From Clostridiales bacterium (GTDB lineage: Bacteria; Bacillota; Clostridia; Christensenellales; Aristaeellaceae): a stretch of 64,000 bases of DNA. The notes below the pieces were generated by a model. It was not told where the DNA came from, ran no database searches, and was given only the letters and a program-made list of their open reading frames with translations. The stretch covers positions 1 to 64,000 of the forward strand of contig SVGM01000010.1 in the NCBI GenBank assembly GCA_015056365.1, in the 5' to 3' direction. The stretch's first letter is position 1, and each line of letters begins with the position of its first letter. Positions 1-9,177 of the stretch are shown one piece after another. Position numbers and translations under genes: made by a program.

Positions 1-1
1 C

Positions 2-124
2 GACAACATCGACATGGAAATCACCCTGATCACCCCCATCGCTATCGAGCAGGGTCTCCGCTTCGCTATCCGTGAAGGCGGCCGTACCGTCGGTTCCGGC
101 GTTGTTGCTTCCGTGATCGAATAA
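2..124 (+). CDS. tuf: elongation factor Tu, C-terminal end (partial)
   Basis: The last 40 codons of EF-Tu, the GTPase that carries aminoacyl-tRNA to the ribosome; the rest lies before the window. The visible end reads [20 protein letters not shown] and finishes in [10 protein letters not shown], the standard EF-Tu domain III ending. The following rpmG-secE-nusG-rplK-rplA order is the usual bacterial context. Only the last fifth of domain III is seen, so nothing can be said of the G domain. Confidence 0.96.
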   Translation, partial: DNIDMEITLITPIAIEQGLRFAIREGGRTVGSGVVASVIE

Positions 125-283
125 GCAGGGGCATCGCCCCTGCACCCAGCTCGCGTTCCAGTTGGATTCCACACCGGAACAGCTACGCGTGTAGCTTGGG
201 TGTAAGGTTACTTACTATTCCTGCCGCCTGTCATCATGGGCGGGCGGCAGGGTTTGCCCACACTTAAGTAGGAGGTGGCGAAC
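125..283 (+). other. tuf-rpmG spacer with three hairpins
   Basis: Just after the tuf stop is a GC-rich palindrome (125-143, GCAGGGGC/GCCCCTGC). It is followed by a perfect 6-bp hairpin AGCTAC/GTAGCT at 181-196 and a stronger CTGCCGCC/GGCGGCAG stem at 221-250. None is followed by a clear run of T, so they look more like mRNA-processing or partial termination structures than a full terminator. I see no tRNA gene here, although some Firmicutes carry tRNA-Trp near this position. Confidence 0.5.
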
Positions 284-445
284 GTGGCAAGCGTTGCCCG
301 TAACAAAGTGATGCTGGCCTGCACCGAGTGCAAGCAGCGTAACTACAATTCCATGAAGAACAAGAAGAACACCCCCGATCGTATCGAGCTGAACAAGTAC
401 TGCCGTTTCTGCAAGAAGCACACGGCTCACCGCGAGACCAAGTAA
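284..445 (+). CDS. rpmG: 50S ribosomal protein L33
   Basis: A 53-residue basic protein of the large ribosomal subunit. It has the zinc-ribbon form of L33, with CxxC pairs at residues 13-16 (CTEC) and 40-43 (CRFC), so it is the zinc-binding (C+) type. The start is GTG at 284, after AGGAGG at 270-275 with a normal 8-base gap. It lies between tuf and secE as in most Firmicutes, probably in one transcript. It is too short for most ORF finders. Confidence 0.95.
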   Translation: MASVARNKVMLACTECKQRNYNSMKNKKNTPDRIELNKYCRFCKKHTAHRETK

Positions 446-501
446 GCAATAGGGCAGTTTCTGCCCTGGTGCTTGCCGGATTTCGGAAGGATGTGTAAAC
501 C

Positions 502-762
502 ATGACTGAAAAGAAGGCCGCCAAGAACAATAAGCCCAACTTCTTCCAGCGGTTCGCCAATGGCTTCGTGAACTTCTTCAAGAAGATCGGCAATGCGTTC
601 AAGAACATGTGGCATGAGCTTAAGAAGGTCACCTGGCCTACCCGCGAAAAGCTCGTGAACTATTCGGTGATCGTCCTGCTGTTCATGGTGTTTATGATGG
701 TTGTGATCGGCTTGCTGGACCTGGGTGCTACCCAGCTGGTGAACCTGATCATGAAGCTGTAA
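502..762 (+). CDS. secE: preprotein translocase subunit SecE
   Basis: SecE clamps and stabilises SecY in the membrane protein-conducting channel. The 86-residue product has a lysine-rich cytoplasmic N-terminus, the conserved amphipathic segment ending in ELKKVTWPTREKL (residues 39-51), and one C-terminal membrane helix (about 55-80). This is the usual short single-helix Gram-positive SecE. An AGGATG box precedes the ATG. nusG follows 10 bases downstream. Confidence 0.95.
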   Translation: MTEKKAAKNNKPNFFQRFANGFVNFFKKIGNAFKNMWHELKKVTWPTREKLVNYSVIVLLFMVFMMVVIGLLDLGATQLVNLIMKL

Positions 763-772
763 GGAGAACACC

Positions 773-1306
773 ATGGCCGAGAATCGTAAGGAGCCTTGTT
801 GGTATGTAGTCCATACCTATTCCGGTTACGAAAACAAGGTCAAGGATAACATCGAAAAATCTGTTGAGAACAACGGCATGCAGGATCTGATTTTTGACGT
901 ACGCGTCCCCGTTGAGGACGTTGTGGAGATCAAAAACAACCGTCGTGTCAAGTCTCAGCGCAAGGTGTATCCCGGTTATGTGCTGGTGCACATGATTGAG
1001 ACCAGCGAAAGCTGGTATCTGGTACGCAACACGCGCGGCGTTACCGGTTTTGTGGGTCCTGACTCCAAGCCTGTACCGCTGACGCCCGCCGAAGTGGAAA
1101 TGATGCTTTCTACGCAGGAAAACAGCGTGGAATTCGGCATCGCCATCGGCGAGGAGGTTCGCATTCTCAACGGTGCCCTGGAGAACTTCACCGGTACCGT
1201 GGAAGATGTAGATACCGTCCGTCAGAAATTGACGGTCAAGGTCAAAATGTTCCTTGGCCGCGAAATGCCCGTGGAAGTCGATCTGGCTGACGTCGAAAAG
1301 ATCTGA
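773..1306 (+). CDS. nusG: transcription termination/antitermination factor NusG
   Basis: NusG binds the RNA polymerase clamp and links it to ribosomes or Rho. The 177-residue product opens with the NGN-domain signature WYVVHTYSGYENKVK and contains the KOW motif near VRILNGALENFTGTV (about residues 126-140). Length is typical. AAGGAG precedes the ATG and secE is 10 bases upstream. Confidence 0.97.
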   Translation: MAENRKEPCWYVVHTYSGYENKVKDNIEKSVENNGMQDLIFDVRVPVEDVVEIKNNRRVKSQRKVYPGYVLVHMIETSESWYLVRNTRGVTGFVGPDSKPVPLTPAEVEMMLSTQENSVEFGIAIGEEVRILNGALENFTGTVEDVDTVRQKLTVKVKMFLGREMPVEVDLADVEKI

Positions 1307-1316
1307 TTTTCCGGCA

Positions 1317-1332
1317 GCGCCCTCAAGGGCGC
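1317..1332 (+). repeat. hairpin in nusG-rplK spacer
   Basis: A perfect inverted repeat GCGCCCT/AGGGCGC with a 2-base loop lies in the 82-base spacer ahead of rplK. The same CTGCGCCCTC...GAGGGCGCAG module recurs at 35878-35900, suggesting a shared intergenic element. It has no T-run and is inside a ribosomal protein operon, so it is unlikely to be a full terminator. Confidence 0.5.
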
Positions 1333-1388
1333 AGTGGGAGGAATGCATCGTCATTCCGCCATGACCACATTGAAGGAGGTCCATACCA

Positions 1389-1814
1389 ATGGCAAAAAAG
1401 GTTAAATCCATGATTAAGCTTCAGGTTCCCGCCGCCAAGGCAACTCCCGCGCCGCCTATCGGTCCCGCGCTGGGTCAGCACGGCGTGAACATCCCCGGTT
1501 TCTGTAAGGAGTTTAACGAGCGCACCCAGAAGGACGCCGGCATGATCATCCCCGTCGTCATCACGGTGTACACGGACAACACCTTCACCTTCATCACCAA
1601 GACTCCGCCCGTGCCCGTTCTGATCAAGAAGGAACTGAACCTGCAGACCGCTTCCGGCCGTCCCAACCGTGACAAGGTCGGCATGCTGACTCAGGATCAG
1701 GTTCGCAAGATCGCCGAGATCAAGAAGCCCGATACCAACGCTACGGACATCGAGTCCATCATGAGCATGGTTAAGGGTACCGCTCGCTCCATGGGCATCA
1801 CCGTCGAGGAATAA
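1389..1814 (+). CDS. rplK: 50S ribosomal protein L11
   Basis: L11 binds the GTPase-associated region of 23S rRNA and is the contact for RelA and thiopeptides. The 141-residue product has the N-terminal hallmark [16 protein letters not shown] (about residues 20-35), a C-terminal RNA-binding domain with KPDTNA, and ends GITVEE. AAGGAGG precedes the ATG. rplA follows 55 bases downstream. Confidence 0.97.
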   Translation: MAKKVKSMIKLQVPAAKATPAPPIGPALGQHGVNIPGFCKEFNERTQKDAGMIIPVVITVYTDNTFTFITKTPPVPVLIKKELNLQTASGRPNRDKVGMLTQDQVRKIAEIKKPDTNATDIESIMSMVKGTARSMGITVEE

Positions 1815-1826
1815 CGATGATTGAGT

Positions 1827-1855
1827 GTGGGAGGACATTGTGCCGCTAGTACCAC
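1827..1855 (+). promoter_or_regulatory. probable ribosomal protein L1 autoregulatory site
   Basis: The rplK-rplA spacer contains GTGGGAGGAC, then CCGCTAGTACCAC, which can pair end to end (GTGG with CCAC) around an asymmetric internal loop. In Firmicutes, L1 represses its own mRNA by binding a leader that mimics its 23S rRNA site, and GTGGGAGG...CCGCTA..ACCAC is the pattern I know from such leaders. It lies 15 bases ahead of the rplA start. The match is by eye. Confidence 0.6.
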
Positions 1856-1869
1856 AGGAAGGACGTAAC

Positions 1870-2559
1870 ATGAAACACGGAAAGAAGTATGTTGACAGCG
1901 CGAAGCTGATCGACTCCATGATGGCTTACGATCCCGCTGATGCTTGCGATCTCGTTTGCAAGACCAGCAAAGCCAAGTTTGACGAGACCATTGAAATCTC
2001 CGTTCGCCTGGGCGTTGACCCCCGCCACGCTGACCAGCAGGTCCGCGGTGCCGTGGTTCTGCCTCATGGTACCGGCCGTACCGTTCGCGTGCTGGTCGTG
2101 ACCAAGGGCGACAAGCAGAAGGAAGCCGAAGCTGCCGGTGCCGATTTCGTCGGCGGCGAGGAAATGATCCAGAAGATCCAGACTGAAGGCTGGTTCGGTT
2201 TCGATGTCATGATCGCTACCCCCGACATGATGGGTGTTGTCGGTCGCATCGGTCGTATCCTGGGCCCCAAGGGCCTCATGCCCAACCCCAAGAGCGGCAC
2301 CGTGACCATGGATGTTGCCAAGGCCATCAGCGATATCAAGGCCGGTAAGGTTGAGTATCGCGTTGACAAGGGCGCTATCATCCACTGCCCCATGGGCAAG
2401 GCTTCCTTCGGTACTGAGAAGCTGGTTGATAACCTGAGCACTCTGATGGAGGCCATCATCAAGGCCAAGCCCGCTGCTGCCAAGGGTACTTACGTCAAGA
2501 GCGTGTACCTGAGCTCCACCATGGGCCCCGCCGTGAAGGTCAATCCTCTGAAGTTCTAA
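1870..2559 (+). CDS. rplA: 50S ribosomal protein L1
   Basis: L1 builds the mobile L1 stalk and represses its own operon. Starting at the ATG at 1870 the product is 229 residues and begins [15 protein letters not shown], matching family length. An upstream GTG-type start at 1825 would add residues unlike any L1 and would run through the putative L1 binding site, so I reject it. The signature [20 protein letters not shown] lies near residues 121-140. A terminator follows 16 bases after the stop, so rplJ and rplL are not in this operon. Confidence 0.96.
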   Translation: MKHGKKYVDSAKLIDSMMAYDPADACDLVCKTSKAKFDETIEISVRLGVDPRHADQQVRGAVVLPHGTGRTVRVLVVTKGDKQKEAEAAGADFVGGEEMIQKIQTEGWFGFDVMIATPDMMGVVGRIGRILGPKGLMPNPKSGTVTMDVAKAISDIKAGKVEYRVDKGAIIHCPMGKASFGTEKLVDNLSTLMEAIIKAKPAAAKGTYVKSVYLSSTMGPAVKVNPLKF

Positions 2560-2575
2560 GCTTCATAGGCTGATA

Positions 2576-2609
2576 AACAGCCGTCCTGCATTTGCAGGGC
2601 GGCTGTTTT
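2576..2609 (+). terminator. rho-independent terminator after rplA
   Basis: A 14-bp stem (AACAGCCGTCCTGC against GCAGGGCGGCTGTT, one G-T pair) with a 4-base loop is followed by TTTT. It closes the tuf-rplA region. Confidence 0.88.
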
Positions 2610-2639
2610 CATATGTTGCAAGTTTTTGTTGAAAATAGC

Positions 2640-2668
2640 TTTTCAGGCGGTTTTGATCGTGATATAAT
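2640..2668 (+). promoter_or_regulatory. putative sigma-A promoter of the PAS-GGDEF gene
   Basis: TTTTCA, 17 bases, then a perfect TATAAT at 2663-2668. It lies about 80 bases ahead of the start codon and after the rplA terminator, so the gene has its own transcription unit. Confidence 0.6.
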
Positions 2669-2750
2669 TAACAAACAGGACTTCACAAAAAACAATCCAA
2701 GTAAAATGCTTTGATGATTGATAGTCCATTTTTTGCGGAGATGATGTATT

Positions 2751-5700
2751 ATGCCTGAAAAAATGCTGGACGCCATCGTGCCGGATGGTTTTTTGTTGCT
2801 GGCATACAAAGATGAATGGCATGTAGAACAGGCGGACGAGGAATGTCTGCGGCTTTTGAAAGTGACCGCTGATGAGATCGCAGATTGTGCCAATGAAAAA
2901 GCAACGATTACAAAGTGGCGCTCCGGATCTGAAAAGCTCAGCGCAGCACTGAAAAAGCTGCTCACAGAGAGCAGCAGAGCGGCTTGCGACGTGAAGGTGA
3001 ACCGTAGCGAGGGCCGCACTCGGTATGTGCGGCTTTTGCTGCGCAGACTGAGCGAGGCAGAGGACGCGCTGAGAGTCTATGGCGTTGCCATCGACGTGTC
3101 CGATCTGGTGGAAGGTTGGAAGGAAGAGGCGCGGATTCAGGAAGATCAGAACGCCGTTGCGCTGGAACAGAGCGGAATGGCAATTCACAAATACTTTATC
3201 AAGAATCGCCGTGCCATATTGCCAGCCTCCCTGACCAGACGGTTTGGCGCTCCCTCGGTGCTGGAGAATATGCCGGAATGGTGTGTTAAGAACGGAATCA
3301 TTCACCCCAGTAGCCTTGAAGACTGGAATCGATTCTTTGACGCCATCGACCGGGGCGAAAAGAACGGTACTGCGGAGATTATGATCTGCCGCGGACAGCG
3401 GGTCAGCCGGTATCGTGCGCTGTTCAGCAGCATTGCCAATCAGCACGGTATTCCTGTATCGGCCGTTGTTTCCTATGAGGATATCACAGAAGAATACGAG
3501 CGTAACAAGCTGGTGACGCTTGACATTCACGGCCTTCTCCAGAGCACCAAAAAGGTGTTCCCGGAACTGCTGACCATTAACCTGTCTAAAAACAGCTATC
3601 GTATGATCCAATACGACAGCGTGACCACACGTCATACGCCGCAGGAAGGCGTCATGGATGATATGATCGATCGTCGTCTGGTCGGCATCGCTGAAGAGGA
3701 CAGAGAGGCGTTTGTTCAAGCCTTCTCCCGTGAGAATCTGCTGCGCACTTTTGCAGATGAGAAAAAGGATACTGTTCAGCTGGTCTACCGCCGCATCAAT
3801 AACGACGGCCATCGTTTCTGGTTCGAGACCATTGCCATGCGCCAGCGGAACCCCTTTGACGGGGATGTAATGGCCGTAGCGATGTCGCGCAACGTAGACG
3901 CGCAAAAGGCAGAGGAGATCCGTCTGCAGCAGGAAGTGTATCTCAAAGGCGAGGAGATTCGCCTGTCCATGACGCGGCTTGGCAAGACGCTGAACTATTA
4001 CGACATCCAGGCAAGAACGCTTACGATTCCACCGGCGTTCGCCGTGGCCAACGGATTGCCCGAGGATATCCCCGATTTCCCGGAATGTGTGCAGGAGCGT
4101 TTTGGTCAATATCTGGATGACGAAGCTCAGAGAACGCTGAGCGAAGCGTTTATCAGGATCGCAAACGGTGATTCCACGGGCGCAGTAGAGTTTCAGATTA
4201 GATTGCGCAGCGGTGAGGTGCGCTGGACACGCCTGGAATTCGCCAACATCTATGATGCCGAAGGAAAAGCGCGCCGTGCTGTGATTTCAACGGATGACGT
4301 GACTGATGCTCACGAACAGACGCTGGAAAACCGCCGTCTGAAGGAAAACGAGCAGCTGTTCAGCATGGTAGCGCAGCACTCCGATCGTGAATTGTGCTAT
4401 TATGACGTTGTGAATCGTAGCCTGCGCCCCTGGAATGCTGAAAACTGCGAGCGTTGCAGCCTTGCGGGGATTTGCATGAATCAAAACGCACGTCAGTCTG
4501 CTCAGAACGGAACCCTGATGGAGTCGAATATTGGTACGATCACGCATATGTTTGCTGATATCCATAACGGTACGCCTAATGGCGGATGCAAGGTTCGCGT
4601 AAAGTCTGCCAAGGGCGAATGGCTGTGGTATGATTTCAAGTTCTCCACAGTTTATGGTAAGGATGGCAAACCCGCTCTGGCATTGATTTCCCACCGCGAC
4701 GTAACCGAAGAGTACGAGCGAGAAATGGCCTATGTCAGGCAGATGCAGGCGCTGGAAGAGGAAATACAGAATGATCTGCTGGTCTTTGAATGCGACTTGA
4801 CAGAAGACCTGATCCAGCGGCAGCATGGCGTGTTGCTGGCCGATCAAGATCTTGCAGGTGAAAATTACACCGCGTTCTATGCCCGTATGCTGCTGAGCCA
4901 TTTTTCCGGCGAAGCACGGGAGTCAGCCAGTCAGTATTATTCCAAAGATCGGCTGCAGGCGCAGTACAACGAAGGCAGGCGGCATCTGGAGGCCACTTGG
5001 AACCTTCGCTTCCGCAGCGGTGAAAAGCGCTGGATCAAGAGCGTTGTGGAGCTGATCAATGACCCGTACAGCAATCATCTCAAGGGCATCTTCCGCTTTG
5101 TGGATATCAACAGCGAAGTGCTTCAGCAGATGGAAGTGCAGAAACGGGCGGAAAAGGACGGTCTCACCGGCCTTCTGAACCGCGCTACCTGCGAAGAGCG
5201 TATCGCTGCAAGCATCGCCGTGCACAGCGAGGAAAAGGCTGGCGGTATTTTGATCCTGCTGGACCTGGATGATTTGAAGGGAATCAACGATACCTTCGGA
5301 CACGAACAGGGCGACCGTGCCATTCGAGCAGTCGCTGATACGTTGAAAAACCATTTCCGCGAAAGCGATATGATCGGACGTATCGGCGGCGACGAATACA
5401 TGATCTTCCTGCCGAAGGCCGCGCCGCATCAGGAGGTCATCGGGCAGTCGCTGAATATGCTGCTGCGCAAGCTGTCCATGATTTCCGTAGGCGATGAGCA
5501 GGAGAAGCAGATCCATTGCAGTATCGGCTGCGCAGCTGAGGTGGTAGGGCAGGACGATTTCGAGTCGCTCTATAAGCGGGCGGACTTGGCGCTGTATCAT
5601 GTCAAACGCAGCGGGAAAAACAACTTTGCCTTCTATCAGGAGCAGATGGAACAGGCGAATTATCAATTCCGCAGCAAGGCCATGTCGCTGAGAGACGCCA

Positions 5701-6476
5701 AGGTCTTCGAGTGGGGCGAACTGCAGCGCTTCCTGGAGAGCTTGTCCATCTTCTATCCGTTGGTCATCTCCGCCAATCTGACGCTGAACAGTTTCTACAT
5801 CATGGAAGCTGAGGAAACCGAAGTATTCAGCCAGTATCCAACCACAGGCAAGTTTGATTTGTTCACGAAAAATGCAAAACAGTATATTCATCCTGACGAT
5901 GTGGATGGCGCAGAAACAAAACTGACGCGAAAAGCGTTGCTGAAGGCATACGAAAGCGGCCAGAGCAACGTGCAGCGCTTCTTGCGCCACAAGGATACGC
6001 AGGGAGCGTTCAGCTGGCTGAAATACATCGTGATATTCGATACCAATCCGGAAGGTGACGTATGCGCGTTCATCCTGGCCAGATGGGCCAGGGAGCGGGA
6101 ACAGGAGCTGGATCTGCTCAGACTGCGTAAGCTGTCGGATCTGGCATTGACCTACGCCTTTGAGTACGTGGGCCTGATCGACGTGGCCAGCGGACGGTAT
6201 AACATGTATCTCAGCAACAAGCAGTACGAGCGGACCATTCCCCAGACAGCCATCTTTGATGACCTTCATGCACTTCTGCGGGATCACTATATCGTTCCGG
6301 AGGAAAGAGAGCAATTTGCACGGATCGCCCCGCTTTCCACGATTCTGGAGCAGCTGGAAAAGAACGATGGTACCTATAGCTATGAATATACGTCTACCGT
6401 AGGTAAGCGGCATGTGGAATACCACTGGTATGAGGAAAGCCATACTGAATTGTTGATGACTGTTCGAAAGATCTGA
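2751..6476 (+). CDS. multi-PAS diguanylate cyclase (GGDEF protein)
   Basis: A 1241-residue cytoplasmic signalling protein predicted to make cyclic di-GMP. Upstream of the GGDEF domain are about six PAS-like units, recognised by terminal motifs such as ITEEYE, VTDAHE and VTEEYE near residues 110, 238, 380, 510, 645 and 782. The GGDEF domain spans about 800-965. Its active loop is GGDEY (879-883), with an intact product-inhibition I-site RESD (870-873) five residues before it. Two further PAS-like segments follow (about 1000-1105 and 1120-1235), so the cyclase is not C-terminal. There is no EAL domain, membrane helix or signal peptide. A small cysteine cluster C566-x2-C569-x5-C575 sits in one PAS region. 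ATG at 2751 has GGAG upstream. The gene stands alone between terminators. Confidence 0.85.
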   Translation: MPEKMLDAIVPDGFLLLAYKDEWHVEQADEECLRLLKVTADEIADCANEKATITKWRSGSEKLSAALKKLLTESSRAACDVKVNRSEGRTRYVRLLLRRLSEAEDALRVYGVAIDVSDLVEGWKEEARIQEDQNAVALEQSGMAIHKYFIKNRRAILPASLTRRFGAPSVLENMPEWCVKNGIIHPSSLEDWNRFFDAIDRGEKNGTAEIMICRGQRVSRYRALFSSIANQHGIPVSAVVSYEDITEEYERNKLVTLDIHGLLQSTKKVFPELLTINLSKNSYRMIQYDSVTTRHTPQEGVMDDMIDRRLVGIAEEDREAFVQAFSRENLLRTFADEKKDTVQLVYRRINNDGHRFWFETIAMRQRNPFDGDVMAVAMSRNVDAQKAEEIRLQQEVYLKGEEIRLSMTRLGKTLNYYDIQARTLTIPPAFAVANGLPEDIPDFPECVQERFGQYLDDEAQRTLSEAFIRIANGDSTGAVEFQIRLRSGEVRWTRLEFANIYDAEGKARRAVISTDDVTDAHEQTLENRRLKENEQLFSMVAQHSDRELCYYDVVNRSLRPWNAENCERCSLAGICMNQNARQSAQNGTLMESNIGTITHMFADIHNGTPNGGCKVRVKSAKGEWLWYDFKFSTVYGKDGKPALALISHRDVTEEYEREMAYVRQMQALEEEIQNDLLVFECDLTEDLIQRQHGVLLADQDLAGENYTAFYARMLLSHFSGEARESASQYYSKDRLQAQYNEGRRHLEATWNLRFRSGEKRWIKSVVELINDPYSNHLKGIFRFVDINSEVLQQMEVQKRAEKDGLTGLLNRATCEERIAASIAVHSEEKAGGILILLDLDDLKGINDTFGHEQGDRAIRAVADTLKNHFRESDMIGRIGGDEYMIFLPKAAPHQEVIGQSLNMLLRKLSMISVGDEQEKQIHCSIGCAAEVVGQDDFESLYKRADLALYHVKRSGKNNFAFYQEQMEQANYQFRSKAMSLRDAKVFEWGELQRFLESLSIFYPLVISANLTLNSFYIMEAEETEVFSQYPTTGKFDLFTKNAKQYIHPDDVDGAETKLTRKALLKAYESGQSNVQRFLRHKDTQGAFSWLKYIVIFDTNPEGDVCAFILARWAREREQELDLLRLRKLSDLALTYAFEYVGLIDVASGRYNMYLSNKQYERTIPQTAIFDDLHALLRDHYIVPEEREQFARIAPLSTILEQLEKNDGTYSYEYTSTVGKRHVEYHWYEESHTELLMTVRKI

Positions 6477-6491
6477 CGCATCATTTCCCAA

Positions 6492-6521
6492 GACGCTCCG
6501 GCATCTGCCGGGGCGCTTTTT
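6492..6521 (+). terminator. terminator after the PAS-GGDEF gene
   Basis: A GC-rich stem (CGCTCCGGCA against TGCCGGGGCG, one T-G pair) with a 2-base loop, followed by CTTTTT. Confidence 0.8.
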
Positions 6522-6537
6522 GGTATGTGCAAACGGC

Positions 6538-6566
6538 TTTCCAATGGAGAAAAAGTGTGCTATACT
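6538..6566 (+). promoter_or_regulatory. putative promoter of the DUF6483/ABC-F run
   Basis: TTTCCA and TATACT separated by exactly 17 bases, directly after the terminator and 22 bases ahead of the start at 6589. Confidence 0.5.
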
Positions 6567-6588
6567 TGCCAAAGCAGGGGGTGAAAGC

Positions 6589-7224
6589 ATGTTCCAGCGA
6601 GACTATATTCTGCGGATGATCGAGATGATGGGCGACCTGGCGCGCAGGGTGGCGGAGCTGATGGAACAGCTGGAATACCTGCACCAGCTGGATGACGCAA
6701 GCAGGCTGCATTGCGGCTTGCCGCTGAACGCGTTGGAGAGTTTGAGCGCGGATAGCCTCAAGGATATGCTTGGGCCTGAATCAAGGCTGTACGCCAGCGA
6801 GCTGCTGTATCTCAGAGCCGTGGAAGGTCGGGCGGTATGGGAGGAGCGGCAGGATTTTCTGCTTAAGAGCCTCCGGCTGTTGGCTTCGCTTGAAGAGGAA
6901 AGCATCCTGTGCGAGATCCGCGCCCCGCGCATGAAGGAACTCAAGGCAGAATGCCTCCCAATGCTGACCGGAGAAGATTTTTTGGCCTGCGCCCGTTTCT
7001 ACGAGGAAGCGGAGCTGTATGATGAGATGGAAGACGCCCTGTTTCAGGCAGTGGAGGGGACCGCAGAAGCGAGCGAACGAGCGCTGCGGGTCAGGCTGGG
7101 GTGCGGCATGCTGGAGAAGGCCTCCAGAGCAGGAGAAAAAGCACTGACGCTGTGCGGAATGACAGCGCAGGAACTTATGGATGCAGCACAGGATCTGCGC
7201 CGCATGGGCGTAGAGGGCAAATGA
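6589..7224 (+). CDS. DUF6483-like helical protein
   Basis: A 211-residue, almost wholly alpha-helical, acidic protein starting MFQRDYILRMIEMMGDLA. The opening resembles the clostridial DUF6483 family, whose function is unknown. There is no signal peptide, membrane helix or catalytic motif. I prefer the ATG at 6589, which follows GGGGGTGAAAG; a longer frame starting at 6520 would include the promoter. The ABC-F gene starts 17 bases downstream, so the two are probably co-transcribed. Confidence 0.6.
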   Translation: MFQRDYILRMIEMMGDLARRVAELMEQLEYLHQLDDASRLHCGLPLNALESLSADSLKDMLGPESRLYASELLYLRAVEGRAVWEERQDFLLKSLRLLASLEEESILCEIRAPRMKELKAECLPMLTGEDFLACARFYEEAELYDEMEDALFQAVEGTAEASERALRVRLGCGMLEKASRAGEKALTLCGMTAQELMDAAQDLRRMGVEGK

Positions 7225-7241
7225 TAGAGGAGTAACGACTG

Positions 7242-9164
7242 ATGATATTGATTTCCGTACAGGACCTGGAGAAGAGCTTCGGTACCCACGAGGTGCTGCG
7301 CGGCGTTAGCTTCAGCCTGCAAAAGGGAGAAAAAATGGGCCTTGTGGGCGTGAACGGCTGTGGCAAGTCCACATTGATGCGCATTCTCACCGGTGAATTG
7401 GAGTCCGACGGGGGCCAGGTTCATAAAAACAAAGATCTGCGAATTGGCTATCTGGCACAGGTGGACGATATTGCGTTGACCGATACGGTCTGGGGCGCGT
7501 TGCTGCGTGTGTTCGAGCCGGTACTGGCCATGGAGCGCCGCCTGTCGGAGCTGGAGAACGAAATGGCTGGCGAAACCGATCCTGACCGGGCGGTTCGGTT
7601 GTCCATGGAGCATCAGCGGCTGCTGGAACGCTTCAACGAGGCCGAGGGCTACGCCTATGAAGGCGAAATGCTGGGTGTGCTCAATGGCCTGGGATTGCCC
7701 CAAGAGATGCATCAGCGGCAGGTGAGTACCCTTTCCGGCGGCGAGCGTACCCGCTTGTCCCTGGCCAAACTGCTGCTTCAGAAGCCGGATGTGCTGTTGA
7801 TGGACGAACCCACCAACCACCTGGATCTGGAAGCCATCGAATGGCTGCAGGAATACCTGACCGCGTTCAAGGGCTCGCTGCTGCTCATCAGCCACGACCG
7901 TTATTTTTTGGATCATGTGTGCAACACCATGGGAGAATTGCTGGGCGGAAAGATGATCAAGTTCACCGGCAACTACACCCAGTATATGCAGAAGCGTACC
8001 GCGGATTTCGAAACCCGGATGAAGGCCTATCAGCTCCAGCAGAAGGAGATTCAGCGCGAGATGGCCATTATCGAGCGGTATCGCAGCTTCAATCGGGAAA
8101 AGAGCATCAAGGCTGCAGAGAGCCGTCAGAAGCGGCTGGATCGCATCGAACGGCTGGATAAGCCTGTAGAGGAACAGCACGTACGCTTCAGCTTCGATGC
8201 CAGGCGCCGCAGCGGCGAGGACGCGCTGGAGGTGGAACGCCTCTCCAAGCGTTTTGATGACCAGCCGGTGTTTGAAAATGTCTCGTTCAAGCTACGCACC
8301 GGCGACCGGGTAGCGCTGATCGGCCCCAATGGCGTGGGCAAGAGTACCCTGTTCAAGATCCTAATGAATCAGCTGACACCGGATACCGGCGCTGTGCGCT
8401 ACGGCGTGAATATCGACGTGGGCTACTACGATCAGCATCAGCAGTCCCTCAATCCGGGCAATACCATTCTGGACGAGGTATGGAACGATTTTCCCACCAT
8501 GGAGCAGTCCAAGGTGCGCGGCGCGCTGGGTTTGTTCCTTTTTACCGGGGACGAGGTGTTTGAACAGATCAGCAAGCTGTCCGGCGGTGAACGGGGTCGC
8601 GTTGCCCTGACCAAGCTGATGCTGAAAAAGGACAATCTGCTGCTGTTGGACGAGCCCACCAACCATCTGGATATGGACAGCCGTGAGGTGCTGGAGGATG
8701 CCCTTCGCGACTTCCCCGGCACCATTCTGGCCATCAGCCACGACCGCTATTTCATCAACCGTTTCGCCGACCGGGTCATGGTGATGGAGCAGGATGGTGT
8801 CCGGGAATATCTGGGCAATTTCGATGATTACATCGAGAAGCGGGATCGGCCAAGGCCTCCGGTGCAGCCTGCCGGTCAAGAGATGACCAAGACCGAGCAG
8901 ATCAAAGAGAAGAAACGGGATCGCAAGTACAGCGCCATGCTGCGTGAACTGAAGGCACAGGTGAAAAAGGCCGAGGAAGCCATTGAACTGAACGAGCAGC
9001 GTATCGCGGAGCTGGAAGCACGCCTGGCCGACCCTGAAACCTATGCGGATCAGGCATTGATGCGCAGCCTGACGGAGGAATACGCCAAGGAGCAGGAGAA
9101 GACCGCTGGTCTGTATGACGCATTGGAGGCGGCGGAAATGGCGGTTCTGGAAGCAGAAGAATGA
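7242..9164 (+). CDS. ABC-F family ATPase (Uup/YdiF-like)
   Basis: A soluble tandem ATP-binding protein with no membrane domain, of the class that acts at the ribosomal E site in translation or antibiotic protection. In the first domain the Walker A is GVNGCGKST (36-44), with signature LSGGERTRLSLAK and Walker B LLMDEPTNHLDL. The second domain has GPNGVGKST, LSGGERGRVALTK and LLLDEPTNHLDM, so both ATP sites look complete. A charged linker lies between them (about 245-300). The C-terminus (about 550-640) is a lysine/glutamate-rich coiled coil, as in Uup and YdiF. Length 640 is typical. The CotH gene follows 13 bases downstream. Confidence 0.88.
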   Translation: MILISVQDLEKSFGTHEVLRGVSFSLQKGEKMGLVGVNGCGKSTLMRILTGELESDGGQVHKNKDLRIGYLAQVDDIALTDTVWGALLRVFEPVLAMERRLSELENEMAGETDPDRAVRLSMEHQRLLERFNEAEGYAYEGEMLGVLNGLGLPQEMHQRQVSTLSGGERTRLSLAKLLLQKPDVLLMDEPTNHLDLEAIEWLQEYLTAFKGSLLLISHDRYFLDHVCNTMGELLGGKMIKFTGNYTQYMQKRTADFETRMKAYQLQQKEIQREMAIIERYRSFNREKSIKAAESRQKRLDRIERLDKPVEEQHVRFSFDARRRSGEDALEVERLSKRFDDQPVFENVSFKLRTGDRVALIGPNGVGKSTLFKILMNQLTPDTGAVRYGVNIDVGYYDQHQQSLNPGNTILDEVWNDFPTMEQSKVRGALGLFLFTGDEVFEQISKLSGGERGRVALTKLMLKKDNLLLLDEPTNHLDMDSREVLEDALRDFPGTILAISHDRYFINRFADRVMVMEQDGVREYLGNFDDYIEKRDRPRPPVQPAGQEMTKTEQIKEKKRDRKYSAMLRELKAQVKKAEEAIELNEQRIAELEARLADPETYADQALMRSLTEEYAKEQEKTAGLYDALEAAEMAVLEAEE

Positions 9165-9177
9165 GAGGAGGGCCCGT

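Noticed and set aside
125-283. A possible tRNA gene between tuf and rpmG.
   Set aside because: Hairpins are present, but there is no T-arm GGTTCGAATCC-like block, no anticodon arm and no acceptor stem of the right spacing.
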